Origin: Tipula vernalis
Taxonomy: Eukaryota > Arthropoda > Insecta > Diptera > Tipulidae
Assembly (NCBI GenBank): GCA_958295665.1
Contig: OY282558.1
Location: 314,002,092 to 314,066,091 of the forward strand
Reading direction: 5' to 3'
Length of the DNA: 64,000 bases
In this document: positions 12,646 through 23,203 of the stretch, piece by piece
Layout of the letters: every line of letters begins with the position of its first letter
Position numbering within the stretch: position 1 is the stretch's first letter
Program-made: the position numbers and the translations under genes
The notes under the pieces: model-generated
What the model was told of the DNA's origin: nothing
The model's input: the letters and a program-made list of their open reading frames with translations, nothing else
Databases searched by the model: none

Positions 12646-12846
12646 TCCTATGGACACAGAAAAAATCGATGTATGTCTCATCATGAAAACACACTTCACT
12701 AGAAAATCAATCATTAAATTTAAAAATTATCAAATAGATCACACTATTCACCCTGGAAACACTACTAAAGGAGGTAGTGCTGTTATAATTAGAAATAGTA
12801 TTCATCACTAAGAAGAGTTAAAATATGAAACAGAAAAAGTCCAAGC

Positions 12847-12859
12847 AACTGCTATTATT
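12847..12859 (+). repeat. SINE target-site duplication, left copy
   Basis: AACTGCTATTATT, identical to 13192-13204 after the SINE poly(A). Confidence 0.9.
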
Positions 12860-13191
12860 CAAACGGCGCAGTGGTTAAAGCTGCGGCGTTTGGATCGGGA
12901 GGTACCGGGTTCGAATCCCGGTGATGACGATCGGTGATGACGATGAACACAACTATGACCCCCTGTTGAGAGTGCAGAATCCATGGGCCGACCCACCTTT
13001 CATGTCAGCACTATAGGTTGGCATGAAGCAATGCAATGTGCAGGTGGTTTATACAAAGCGGGTCTATAGCCGTACGTCCTCGATTTGGCTACTACTGCGT
13101 AAAGTAGGACGGTAAAATTAACTGCGAAAGAGTTGGGAGTGCCTTGAGCCCCAGAAAAAGATTGCATAGATTAAAAAAAAAAAAAAAAAAA
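12860..13191 (+). mobile_element. tRNA-derived SINE, complete with poly(A) and 13-bp duplication
   Basis: This 332-bp insertion begins with a tRNA-like head holding an RNA polymerase III A box (GCGCAGTGGTTAAAGC, near 12867) and a B box (GGTTCGAATCC, 12908-12918). It is followed by an unrelated body and ends in a pure A run of about 20. Exact 13-bp target-site duplications flank it (12847-12859 and 13192-13204), so both ends are known to the base. It lies inside ORF2 of jockey copy 1 and is therefore younger than that copy. Its mobilising LINE is unknown. It is not a tRNA gene: no closed acceptor stem is formed and the body and tail are SINE-like. Confidence 0.9.
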
Positions 13192-13204
13192 AACTGCTAT
13201 TATT
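13192..13204 (+). repeat. SINE target-site duplication, right copy
   Basis: AACTGCTATTATT, exact match to 12847-12859. Confidence 0.9.
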
Positions 13205-14300
13205 GTCAAAACCAAACGTAGTTCTGTTTGTATTACTAGTATTTACTTCCTTAGTAAATTAGGAAAACGATTTATACATTGTGGAGACATTAATGCACAA
13301 AATGTCTCTGGGGCTCCAGGTTATCAACAACTAAGGGTAAAGAACTCCTAAAAGCTATCAGGAAATGCAGTTGTGGAGCCCTCTCAACTGAAAAACCAAC
13401 CTACCGGCCAGCTGATCCAAACAAAGTACCAGATCTGATTGATTTATTCATAATAAAGAACATATCTGTAAATTATGTACAAGTAGATGAAAGCCATGAC
13501 TTAAACACTGATCATTCACCAATATTTTTTCTGTTAAGTGAAAAAATCATTCCGTAACAAATCTATTTCTAGTAAATAATAATACTTATTGGGAATGCTT
13601 TAGACACTAGACTTTCGCAAGAAGCAAAAATTGACTTAATGGTTCAATTAAAGACTGAAGAGCAATTAGACAAAGAAACTAACAAATTTGCAAACGATAT
13701 ACAGCAATCAGCTTGGGAAAATACCCATGAAATTTAAAATAAAATCAAGGGAAACTACACTATGGAAATTAGGGAACTTCTAGTAGAAAAAAGAAGAGTA
13801 TGACAATAAATAGGCCACTAAAGGTAAAACTCATTTGAACAATATCACTCAACAGTTAAGAAGAGAGATCAAAGAATTGAAAGATAAATCATTCAGCAAC
13901 TATTTAAGAAATTTAACTAGTGATAACAGTACTGATTATTCTCTTTGGAAAGCAACCAAAAGAATTAAAAGACTAATAATGCAGATTCCACCAATAAGAA
14001 AAACCGGTGAGAAATGTGCTAGAAATAATAAAGACAAAGCTCGCGAATATACTGAATACCTTGAAAAAATATTCCAGCCACATGAAGACCAAACGTTGGA
14101 AGCCGATATAATAACTGAACAAGCTGTGCAAAAGAAGTCATGCGTGAAATAAAAGCTAATATAAATACGAAAAATGTTTCTGGGTAGTATCTTATTACTG
14201 CAGAAATCATCAAAGAACTGCCAAGGAATGCTCTGGTGAAGCTCACTAATTTTATAAATGCAGCATTCAGAATAATATGTGTACCAAGCTTGTGGAAAAT

Positions 14301-14310
14301 TGCTGAAGAA
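14301..14310 (+). repeat. Jockey copy 2 target-site duplication, left copy
   Basis: TGCTGAAGAA, repeated at 19078-19087. A following T could extend it to 11 bp but merges with the poly(T). It joins the interrupted ORF2 of copy 1 across the insertion. Confidence 0.9.
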
Positions 14311-14459
14311 TTTTTTTTTTAAAACATCATTATTGATATGGCTACTACAATCTTAAACATTATTAATTCATTAGTAAGGTTGACATTAGTACTTATGAGA
14401 TAAGCATAAACTTGTGTGGGTCTGCTGGACCAGTATCCAGTTCCCTTAAGATATAATAT

Positions 14460-17121
14460 TCATACGGTTAGCTCATGTGGTTTGATTCGTTTGAGCCGCC
14501 TTATTTCGTTTGTACTGTCCAGTAGTTGTACGGCCTCAACGTTGGTGTGGTTAAGAAGCCTCTTCTCATGTTTAATGGCACATTCGCGGATGACGTCGTC
14601 TATCAATTGTATTTTTAGATCATTGTGTATTTCTCTGTTAGTCACAAATCGGTAAGCGTTGGTGACCATTCGAAGAAATTTATTTTTGGCTACGTTGTAT
14701 AATGTCTCTATTGGATTTATGAGTACAACCCCATAGCTGCGCACCATACATCCATATTGGTTTGAAGATAGTCTGGTAGACTAGTCTTTTGCAATACAGG
14801 CTCATTTTGGAATGATGCCCAATTAACCAGTACATTTGACGTTGTTTTAATCGTATCTGTTCAGCTTTTTGTCTCACATGATGTTTTCAGTTGAGCCTTG
14901 AATCTAAATGCAGACCAAGGTATTTAGCCGATTCAGCCTGCGGCACTTGCACTCCATTGAGGTATATGTGTAGACTGTTATTTTTGTGTCGGAGCGTAAA
15001 TGTCACATGGGTTGATTTGAGCTCATTAAGCACTATTTTCCAGTCAATTGTCCATTTAGTAACGTTGTTCATTGCTCGTTGAAGATATTCTACTGCCCTT
15101 GGTTGTGATTCGTCTACTGACATAATTACAGTGTCGTCAGCGAACGTGCCGATGAATGTTTTATTCGTTGTAGGTATGTCCGCAGTGTAGATAAGGTAGA
15201 GGAGGGGTCCCAATACGCTTCCCTGCGGAACTCCCGCTAGAGTTGGATAAAAGTCAGAACATGTTTCTTCATGGACGACTCTGAATTGGCGATCAGAGAG
15301 GTATGATTCAAGCAGCTGGCAATAGTTTTGTGGTAGCATTTTGCTCATCTTGAATGTCAATCCCTCGTGCCAAACCCTATCAAAGGCCTGAGATACATCC
15401 AGAAATACGGCGGGGCAATATTTCTTTTCTTCTAACGCTTGCTCTATTACCGTAGTTATTCGATGGACTTGATCTATTGTGGAGTGGTTATTCCTGAATC
15501 CAAATTGAAAATCTGGAACGTTTACCATTGGCTTTAGACGTTTTAGTAGTAGTTTTTCAAATAGCTTTGATAAGGTCGGAAGCAGTGAAATTGGTCTGTA
15601 TGATGTTACTTCTTCATCTGGTTTACCTGGTTTCTTCAACATAATTATTTGAGCCGTTTTGAAGCATTTGGGTATATACTTCAATCTCATACAGGCATTA
15701 AATAAGTATGTGATCATGATGATTGCTTTGCGTGGAAGTTCCTTGAATAGACCCGGTGATATTTCATCAATTCCTGGTGCCTTTTTTTGACTAAGACTTT
15801 TGTCGATTTCTTCAGCAATTTTCATTGGAGTGACCCTTTTAAAATCCTGATTTGGTTGATAGACAGGTGTTACGTCAATGTTGGATTGAATGTCATGGGG
15901 TTGAAACACTGTTGCTAGGTGTTGAGCAAAGAGTTCCGCTTTTTCTTTGTCATGTCGAACCCAATTGCCTTGAGCATTTCTTATAGGTGGTACTCGAACT
16001 ACAGGTCGTTTAAATTTTCTGGTTGCTTTCCATAACGAGTAGTCCTTATCCATTTCTGGACCTAGCCCGCTTAAGTAGTTGTCGAAGCAATCCTGTTTGA
16101 AGCTTTTGATTAGCCTATTGACTTTGTTACTTATTCGATTGAAGGTGGTTTTGTCAGCGGGATTTCTGGTGAGATGCCATATTCTCCTTGCCTTTCTCCT
16201 TTCCTTGATTTGTTCCCTGATTTCAGCCGGGTATTTGACTTCAATCTCCGCTTTGTCCTTTAATTCTGGAGTAGCTAGACTGGCGGCCATACGAGTGTAT
16301 TCAATGAAATTGTTTGTTTGTTGTTCCAATTCTTCATTACTTTTAATACTAACTTTTAATTCAACTAGCTCTTCCAGTTTTTCTCTGAAGAGGTCCCAAT
16401 CCGTGAATCTATTAGTAAGGTTTTGCTTCTTTTTTTTCTTGATGACTATAGCGCTTACTGACAACAGTACAGGAATGTGATCAGATGTTAAGTCGTTAAT
16501 TCCTTCGACTCTAGTGTAATTGGATGAAATACCTTTTATGATGAAGAAATCAAGCAAATCTGGTATTTTTCCTGCATCCGTTGGCCAATACGTTGGCCTC
16601 CTTGGAGACAGATATTCACATTTGTTTTCATGAATGGCATTGAACAAAGCATTTCCTTTCCCAGGAGAAATTAGCCTGGAACCCCAAGCTGTATGTTTTA
16701 TATTATAGTCCCCTCCAATAATAAATCTTGGACCGAGCTTATTAAAGACGTTATTAAATTGTAACTTCGTTGGTGTATGCCGTGGAGGACAGTATGCTGC
16801 CGCAATACTTAGATCTGCGCCATTATATTGGATTGAGATAACAGTTGCTTGCATGTAGCTTTCTCGAATATCCTCTTGTTGATTATGTTTGATATTATTT
16901 TTAATTAGTACAGCTGAACCACCTCTGGCTCTTTCACTAGGATGGGTTGTCCAGTAGGAATTAAATCCCTTTATTCTAAAAAAGCTTTTGTTGGAGAAGT
17001 GCGTTTCTGAAATAAGTGCAATATCTATGTTGTTTGTATGGAGAAATATTTCCAGTTCTTGGGCTCGTTGGTTGAGCCCATTAGCGTTCCAAGTTACAAT
17101 GCGTAGGAACGAGTTAATCAT
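14460..17121 (-). pseudogene. Jockey copy 2 ORF2: endonuclease plus reverse transcriptase, one stop and one frameshift
   Basis: The first 744 codons (17121-14887) are open. The AP-like endonuclease occupies residues 1-225: 'TWNANGLNQ' at 10, 'ISETHF' at 37, 'GGDYN' at 136, 'SDHIPV' at 213. It would nick the target. The linker spans 230-430. Reverse transcriptase follows, with 'KKAPGIDEIS' at 446, 'FLDVSQAFDRVW' at 573, 'GVPQGSVLGPLLY' at 630 and the catalytic 'FADD' at 660. An in-frame TGA at 14889-14887 interrupts the frame. The same frame continues to about 14715, where a single-base shift moves it to the frame that ends at 14460. The start ATG overlaps the ORF1 stop as ATGA, a layout that allows termination-reinitiation. 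Apart from these two lesions all key residues are present, so the copy is recently dead or the breaks are sequencing errors. Confidence 0.9.
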
Positions 17122-18860
17122 TTGTCTGTATGTTGACTTTTTTTGCTAGGCGGATAGAAATTAATTTTTAGTTTTGCCACCCTTTCTGTTAAGTGACCAA
17201 GTGTCTGTTGAATTTGACTAAGCTTTTTAATAATTTCAAAGTTATTAGACTCGTTATTAACTTCTATATGTTTGTTGTTTTGGTTTGATTCATCAGCAGA
17301 TAACTTGGTGATTTGCGCATAGGATAATCCAATTGTGGATGGTGTGATTGTTGTTTGTGGTTTAGCAGCTTTGGTATGTAATCGCTGTACTACTCTTGTT
17401 CTATTATTCTGTTGACTTTTAATTTTGTTCTGATATACACAGCATCCTTTATAATTTGCAGTATGTCCTTGTTGTTGACAAAGAGCACATGAAGGCGCGA
17501 TATTTGGTTGTTTTTTGCATTTTGTCGTGTGATGATCTCCAGCACATTTAACGCATTTGGTGTGACGATAGCAAAAACTCTTGGTATGTCCAAGTTGTTG
17601 ACAATTCGTACATTGTGGAATGTCCCTTGTCTTGTTAGGTGGCTCAATTTTAACTATACCGTACGCAAGTTTCTTGATGTTGTATACTTCTTTATTGTTG
17701 TCTTTTTGTTTTAAGTCGATGTAAAACAATGGAAAGTGTTTCTTGTCTTTTACACCATTAGTTGTGACCATTTTGTATATGTTAGTAATACCTGCGACTT
17801 CATGTCCCATTTTTTCTAAGTCTGCTTTAATTACATCGTGACTAATGGAAGATGGTAAGCCTCTGATAACTACTCTATAAGCCTTTTCGCTCTTCAGCTG
17901 ATAAGTGTGATATTCTATATTTTCTGATTGGTTGCTGGGTTCTTTTTTTAATTCTTCCAGTAATTTTTTGACATTTCTGTAATCATTTTCATTTTGAAAT
18001 GTAATTTTAATGTCACTATTTGAAAGCGCCTTAAAATTAGTTGATTCACTAGTGGTTTTTATTACTTTTTGTCGAAAAAGTTCGAAATTTTTGATATTGC
18101 TCACGTTAATGGGTGGAGGCAGTGGTATTTTTGGGGTTTTCTGTTCAGTGTTATTGATCACAATTTGTGTAGTATTTTTTGGAGGAGTTTTCGTTTTTGT
18201 GCGCCTGCGTTTCCTAGCATTTCTGTTATCAGCACCGGAAACTTCTTTTTCCAGTTCTTCCTCATCTGTGCAATAATCCTCTTGACCCAGAGCACTGAAT
18301 CTATTATTCTGTTGAAAAACTGGAAATTGCCGCAGCAACCAGTTGGAATTATTTGAATGTTCATGTTGACTGGCTGATGGCTGAATATGGTTTGAAGAAA
18401 GATTGTTAACTCGTGCTGAATCCTTAGCTATGCTATTTTTAACCTTTTCTTTTAGTGTAGAGTTTTTTCTCTTAAGTTCAGCAACTTCATTGCTCAGCTG
18501 CGCGATTAGTTTCTCCATTTTTTGAAATTTATTTAACAACTCCTCGCTATTTATAATATTTGTTGATGCACTCGGCATTTGTTCTGATAATGAAGTTACT
18601 TTTTCAGTGGAGATTGCGTTGTTTGCAAATATTTTTTTTATTGGTGATCTGATTGTAATGGAGCCCTTTCGGAATGAAAGTTCTTCCTCGTTACTCTTTT
18701 GAGCGTTGATATCGCTTAGCTTATTTTTCGTATCATTAGAATTATGTAGCAATGTTTGGTCCCCCCTAGAATCCATGGGACCGACCTCCGGAGAGAGTGG
18801 ATTTTCCTGAACATCAGGTCTGCCACCTAGGGTATTAGTTTCCTTGTTTGTTTTATCCAT
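17118..18860 (-). CDS. Jockey copy 2 ORF1, gag-like zinc-knuckle protein (580 aa)
   Basis: ORF1 proteins of jockey-clade LINEs bind the element RNA and help form the ribonucleoprotein particle. The 580-residue frame is fully open. It has a polar N-terminus, a heptad-like coiled-coil region at about 105-150 ('KFQKMEKLIAQLSNEVAELK'), a basic stretch 'RKRRRTKTK' near 217 and a proline-rich 'IPLPPP' near 245. A conserved RRM-like central region follows at 320-410. Near 417-475 come three cysteine/histidine knuckles ('CTNCQQLGHTKSFC', 'CVKCAGDHHTTKC', 'CALCQQQGHTANYKGC'). The ATG at 18860 follows the shared leader block directly. The stop overlaps the ORF2 start by 4 nt (ATGA). I see no lesion, so this ORF could still be translated. 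Confidence 0.93.
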   Translation of the reverse strand: MDKTNKETNTLGGRPDVQENPLSPEVGPMDSRGDQTLLHNSNDTKNKLSDINAQKSNEEELSFRKGSITIRSPIKKIFANNAISTEKVTSLSEQMPSASTNIINSEELLNKFQKMEKLIAQLSNEVAELKRKNSTLKEKVKNSIAKDSARVNNLSSNHIQPSASQHEHSNNSNWLLRQFPVFQQNNRFSALGQEDYCTDEEELEKEVSGADNRNARKRRRTKTKTPPKNTTQIVINNTEQKTPKIPLPPPINVSNIKNFELFRQKVIKTTSESTNFKALSNSDIKITFQNENDYRNVKKLLEELKKEPSNQSENIEYHTYQLKSEKAYRVVIRGLPSSISHDVIKADLEKMGHEVAGITNIYKMVTTNGVKDKKHFPLFYIDLKQKDNNKEVYNIKKLAYGIVKIEPPNKTRDIPQCTNCQQLGHTKSFCYRHTKCVKCAGDHHTTKCKKQPNIAPSCALCQQQGHTANYKGCCVYQNKIKSQQNNRTRVVQRLHTKAAKPQTTITPSTIGLSYAQITKLSADESNQNNKHIEVNNESNNFEIIKKLSQIQQTLGHLTERVAKLKINFYPPSKKSQHTDK

Positions 18861-19077
18861 TGCGTTTTGTTTTTATAGTGTTATTACACTCGCCTCTAGA
18901 AGTTCAGCCGTTGTGATACATTAAAAATGCAAAACAAACGTTGCCCAGGTGCTACCGCGTGGAGGTAAACTAGAGACAGTTAATGGTTTCTACATAATTG
19001 CAACGTTGGAGTATAAACCAATTAATAATTAGCTATAAACGGTCAACGCCTACCCTATTGAATCCCACCCAGCACCC
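18861..19077 (-). promoter_or_regulatory. Jockey copy 2 5' leader, likely internal promoter
   Basis: Jockey elements carry an internal RNA polymerase II promoter in the 5' leader. Two blocks are conserved between this leader and that of the diverged copy 1: CCTCCACG-GGTA (18953-18965 here, 8840-8852 there) and CTAGAGGCGA...ACACTATA (18874-18899 here, 8889-8913 there). The latter lies directly before the ORF1 ATG. Conservation between an old and a young copy suggests a functional role, but promoter activity is inferred. Confidence 0.55.
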
Positions 19078-19088
19078 TGCTGAAGAAT
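19078..19088 (+). repeat. Jockey copy 2 target-site duplication, right copy
   Basis: TGCTGAAGAA(T), matching 14301-14310 plus the ambiguous T. Confidence 0.9.
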
Positions 19089-20150
19089 GATCTTAATTAT
19101 GATCTTAAAACCTGGGAAACCACAACACATAACCTCGTCTTATAGGCCAATTTTGCTATTGCCAGTCATGTCCAAAGCTTTTGAGAAGCTTCTGGTAAAA
19201 AGGTTAAATTCGATAATCGAGAGTAAAGGCTTGATCGCAAATCATCAGTTCGGTTTTCGTAACAATGTAAGTTAAGAAATTTGCTACCAAAGCAATTTAC
19301 TGAAATAAAAGAAACTTACTTGAAAGATAGGTTCTTCAGGATTAGGTTAGATGATAAATTTTCTGGATTTAAACAAATCAACGCGTGGGTTCCAATGGGC
19401 AGTGTATTAGGGACTGATTTTGTTATACACTTATGATCTTCCTACATTAGAAAACAACGCAATGGTGACTTTTGCAGATGACACAGCGACCTTACCTGTT
19501 GAAAAAGCAACGTCGAATCAACACAGAAGTTACAATCAGGTATAACCGAAATATATAAATGGACAAAAATATGGAGAATAAAATTAAATGAAATTAAATC
19601 AGTTCACACCAACATACAAACAGACGATTCGAACATATTCCGATCACCATAAATCGGGAAATAATACCGCATGCGAACACAGCTAAGTATCTCGGCATAA
19701 CCCTAGATGCTAAACTACGATGAAAAGCACACGTCAAGAAGAAAAGTGAAGAATTAAGACTTAAATACAGAAAAATGTATTGGCTGATGGGAAGCAATTC
19801 TTCTTTACCAACATACAACAAGCTTGTACTTTATAAGCAAATATTGAAGAGGCATGAAGAAAAGGACACGTGAATTACATGTGACTTACATGTGAACACT
19901 GGCCAAAGGGGCAACTGAGCTCCTAAGCATCATGAATTTAGTACGCAGACTTAAAAGAAGCTAACTTTTTGAGCTGGTGTGATGGCAGCTTAAACAGCAT
20001 TGTGCTGATCTAAAATCCAATACAAATATGTGGTTTACTTCGATTTACCAGAAACTATGGAACGCCAATTGGAAGAAGCCAGATTAATTTAAGTTAGTAA
20101 ATCTAGTCAGAAACAAATTGCTCATTAGTCCAGGAGATTAAATTGTAACT
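19078..20150 (+). pseudogene. Jockey copy 1 ORF2, reverse transcriptase segment
   Basis: Directly after the duplication the frame continues with 'MILKPGKPQHITSSYRPILL' and 'HQFGFRNN' (19087-19270), equivalent to residues 490-545 of copy 2. A deletion follows: the next block reads like the region just before 'GVPQGSVLGP' (19390-19420), then 'TFADDTAT' near 19470-19495 retains the catalytic box. Downstream pieces up to about 20100 match the 3' domain. Stops and shifts are frequent. This is the tail part of the copy whose head lies at 8.8-14.3 kb. Confidence 0.8.
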
Positions 20151-20197
20151 TTATAAAATATTTTATGTCAATTATAAGTAAATAAATAAATAAAAAT

Positions 20198-23100
20198 CTT
20201 CCAAACAGCCGGTCTTAAAGAGCCAATTTGCGTCAAATGTTTCGTGGACGTGTCCAAACACGAACGACCATTTTGAAAATACATCTCTACTATACATGAA
20301 TTTACGAGAAACTAAACTTGTGAAAGCTTTTAAAAAAATATTTGCCTGTAATTATTTAATTTTGTAGGTGTAGGCTTGCATTTTGCTTAATAATTTTAGT
20401 AGCATATTTTACCAAGGTATAGAGAAATTACTTTATCCACTTTTGATTTATAATAGCTCGATAACTATGCTAATTTCAAATAAAGAAAATGTAAAATAAC
20501 CACCTGTTATTGTATAACCCACGCTGCTAGGGGTAACGTGAGTTATATTTTGTATAACAAAATGTTGAGTAGTCATTGGAAAATCATTCGTAGCCAAATT
20601 GAAAAATTATATTCCAAAAAGTAGTTAAATTAAAGTACACCATGACAATTTAAAGAACGGTCACTATAATAAAATGTATTTCAAAATTCAATGCTCCAGT
20701 GTGAAAACATAAAATTTCAACAAAAGTGGATAAAACGTTGTATGCCACTCGTGAGCAAAGAGATATTATCCACTCGGGATAATATCCCACTCGGCTATCG
20801 CCTCGTGAGACAAACTTATCCCTCATGGATAATATTTCGTTTTGCTCACTAGTACCATAAATTACTATTATTTGATATTGACTAAATTCAGTGAGTTATG
20901 TAAACCTAATATTTTGTTTTCTATGCTATTAACTTTCATTGCAATTTCCTCTTTACGGCCTTAATACATTCATTTATTTATTGTAATTTAATAAATAATT
21001 TAGTATTAAAATGAAAAGCACACATGAAAGCAAAGAAATCAGAACCAAAAATTAAGAAAGTTGCTTCCATTAGACATAAAAACCATTTAAATTGTTTCAA
21101 ACAAAATGCACCTCTTGCTTACACATTCTATTTATATCATTAGCTTACTCGTAAATTAACAATAATAAATAATTAACAATAAATTAAAATAACAACCAAT
21201 AGTAGCTGTCAGTGTGAGATAACATCCATTTCATTAACGGAAAAATCCATAGTTTATTAAAATTCATGAATTTAAAAGTCCAAAAAAACGAACATTTTGC
21301 ACACCTTAAAAATTTTGTTGTATAAATATTTTCGAGATCAATTTCGATATATAAATTTCATTTTGAAAACTTTAATCTGATAAACGTACGTATATATTCG
21401 TATTTAAAATATTTCATTCAAACATGGTTTAGATTACTTTCATTCGGTTGTTTCACTTCTTTTATTTTTGTAATATCTAACAAACATATATTTTATAACA
21501 CACCCACAATCAGACATCATAAACAGAAACTAAACATTAGATTAATGATATTTTATTTTTTGTGTCATATATGTAGTAATCCTTTAATATATAGTATCAT
21601 ATACCAGTGTGACACATATCTGGATAATAATAAATATAGAAAACAACCGACTTGTAGAAAACTAGAAAAATCAATAGAACTAAACATTATTGCTTTTGTT
21701 TTTTTTTTTTTTGGGTGACACTTTTTTTATCATGTCATATATATACATATGTATATGGTAAAACGACATCGACAAATCATATACAATTTAATTTATATAT
21801 TTGGTTTTGTTGACTTTAGCTATTTCATCATTTTATTTTAGCGCATACGTTTTGAATGTCAAATAAAATATTTTGTATTCGACCCCAACCGAAAACTTTA
21901 ATCAAACAAGCCCTGAAATATATAATTTGGTTATGTCTAATATCTAACTCGTATATGTAAAATATAAGTCAACATTTTTTTGTTATCTTTTTATATGACA
22001 AATATTTATTTTATTTTATGATATATGCTCGCTTATTTCTGAAAAACATACACAAGAGTGATTTTAGAAATGTTTTGTAAATATACAAATTTGTACGAAT
22101 CGCTACTGTATTCTGACGATATAGATTTGTAGATTTTTCAGTAGCAAATATTTTTTTTTTGTTGTTCAATATAATCAGACATGGAAACTAGAAAATTTAG
22201 GCTAATACATAAATTAGGCTATATGTTATCTGTTTAATATATTTATGCATATTCTAAAATTTATCACTGGTGTGACACATAACATTGATTAATTGGTTAT
22301 GGTAATGAAAAACAATTGATAAACAAAGTCATTTAGTGCAACATGATAAAATAAATATGTTTTATACATGTATTTTGGCTATATTCTGTTGAGCTGTTAT
22401 ATGGCTTTGTTAAATTAGAAATTTTCAGCGTCCGACTGGTTATCGGTATCAGGTGATAATCAGCCGAAAGGAATTTTTTTCTTTAAATAAAACATCTAAA
22501 GATGAGCAATTATGGTGCTAGTTTATAATTATAATAGTGGAGATATTTCGACTTTTACGTTTGTGGTAAAAATATAGTTGTACTTAGGTTAGTTTTAATA
22601 TTCATTTTGACGAAGTAAGGTTGTTAGTGTTGTGCGACTCACAACACTCGATATTTTAATAACAGAAAACAAACAAAAAAAAGATCAAGAGCTACACCGT
22701 TGTACTAGTGAAAATGCAAAAGCTTATGTCAACTGTACACAAGAGCTCTCGTCTCAGAAGAGGCTTAGTAAATTACTCAGAATATTGAAATGATCAAACT
22801 TATAAAATAAAAATAAATTGTTAAGTATTTTGGTTCTACATGTTGCCTTAGTGAATACTGTAAATATATATTGAAAAAATATGTCAATTCACAATTTTGT
22901 AAAAGTCATGTTTTATATTTATGATTTTTTTCATTTCAATATGTAGCACTAATTAAAAACAAAAAAAAATATTTTACATAATTTTTGTTCTTGTTGTTGT
23001 TTTTTAAAGTATATAGTGAGAAATATTTAAAAATTTTATGGATTGGGTGTTGCATTTATTGCTACAGAAATAAGCGAATTTATTTACTGTTAATACATTT

Positions 23101-23199
23101 CATTACAGTTGTTTGGTAAAGCGACCCATTCTGTAAGAATTATCATATTTATCATCAACTTTACAATTCTATTTGACAATTTTCCTTTCCATCCTAAAT
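20198..23199. other. AT-rich spacer, mostly without features
   Basis: At 20205-20280 a short piece reads like a zinc-knuckle fragment of a LINE ORF1 ('KEPICVKCF'), too short to assign. A nested hairpin lies at 20747-20853 (listed separately). Beyond that only AT-rich DNA with T/A runs is visible. Confidence 0.45.
20747..20853. repeat. CpG-containing nested hairpin
   Basis: Arms 20747-20771 and 20827-20853 are imperfect reverse complements (GTGAGCAAAGAGATATTATCC against GGATAATATTTCGTTTTGCTCAC). The loop holds a second palindromic core, GGGATAATATCCC (20777-20789), and repeated CACTCG/CTCGTGAG words. It is more GC-rich than the surrounding AT-rich DNA. It looks like the terminal or core part of a small DNA element or an extruding cruciform; no family recognised. 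Confidence 0.6.
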
Positions 23200-23203
23200 G
23201 ATT
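23200..23203 (+). repeat. Gypsy element target-site duplication, left
   Basis: GATT, matching GATT at 29892-29895. The 4-bp length is typical of gypsy-class integration. Confidence 0.65.

Larger units (their letters stand above)
12645..14310 (+). pseudogene. Jockey copy 1 ORF2, endonuclease to linker segment
   Basis: The frame resumes with 'DTEKIDVCLIMKTHFTRKSI' (12650-12710), homologous to 'HTNNIDIALISETHF' of copy 2. The catalytic Glu of the SETH motif is replaced (MKTH). After the SINE (12860-13191) come 'HCGDINAQN', 'STEKPTYRPADPNKVPDLID' and 'NTDHSPIFF', all endonuclease landmarks. A 105-codon open piece follows (13835-14152, 'DYSLWKATKRIKR..MQIPPIRK') matching residues 360-380 of ORF2 in copy 2. 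The segment stops at 14310, where copy 2 is inserted. Several stops and shifts make it a pseudogene. Confidence 0.8.
14311..19077 (-). mobile_element. Jockey-type LINE copy 2, full length, nearly intact
   Basis: This is a 4767-bp non-LTR retrotransposon on the minus strand with a 217-bp 5' leader, ORF1 (18860-17118), ORF2 (17121 to about 14460), a short 3' UTR and a poly(A) tail (T run at 14311-14320). Both ends are fixed by the TGCTGAAGAA duplication. It is full length at the 5' end, unusual for LINE copies, which are often truncated. Two lesions in ORF2 (a TGA and a frameshift) are the only breaks I see. It sits inside jockey copy 1 of the same family, so the family attacked its own older copy. 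Confidence 0.92.
8790..20197 (+). mobile_element. Old jockey-type LINE, copy 1, split by three later insertions
   Basis: This is a two-ORF non-LTR retrotransposon of the same family as the copy at 14.3-19.1 kb. Its 5' region (8830-8914) shares two blocks with that copy: CCTCCACG-GGTA, and CTAGAGGCGA followed by ACACTATAAA. Then come a gag-like ORF1 with zinc knuckles, the first codons of ORF2 at 10420, endonuclease pieces at 12.65-13.6 kb, the linker to 14310, and reverse transcriptase pieces from 19078. A TAAATAAATAAATAAAAA tail ends it near 20197. The interruptions are a minus-strand LINE (10441 to about 12645), a SINE (12860-13191) and jockey copy 2 (14311-19077). Many stops and frameshifts mean this copy is dead. 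The 5' end is approximate. Confidence 0.85.

Noticed and set aside
12860..12935. A tRNA gene
   Set aside because: A and B boxes are present, but the acceptor stem does not close and the unit ends in poly(A) with target duplications, so it is a SINE head.
16079..16480. 133-codon plus-strand frame
   Set aside because: It is antisense to the well-supported jockey ORF2; the same holds for other plus-strand frames at 17.5-18.4 kb.
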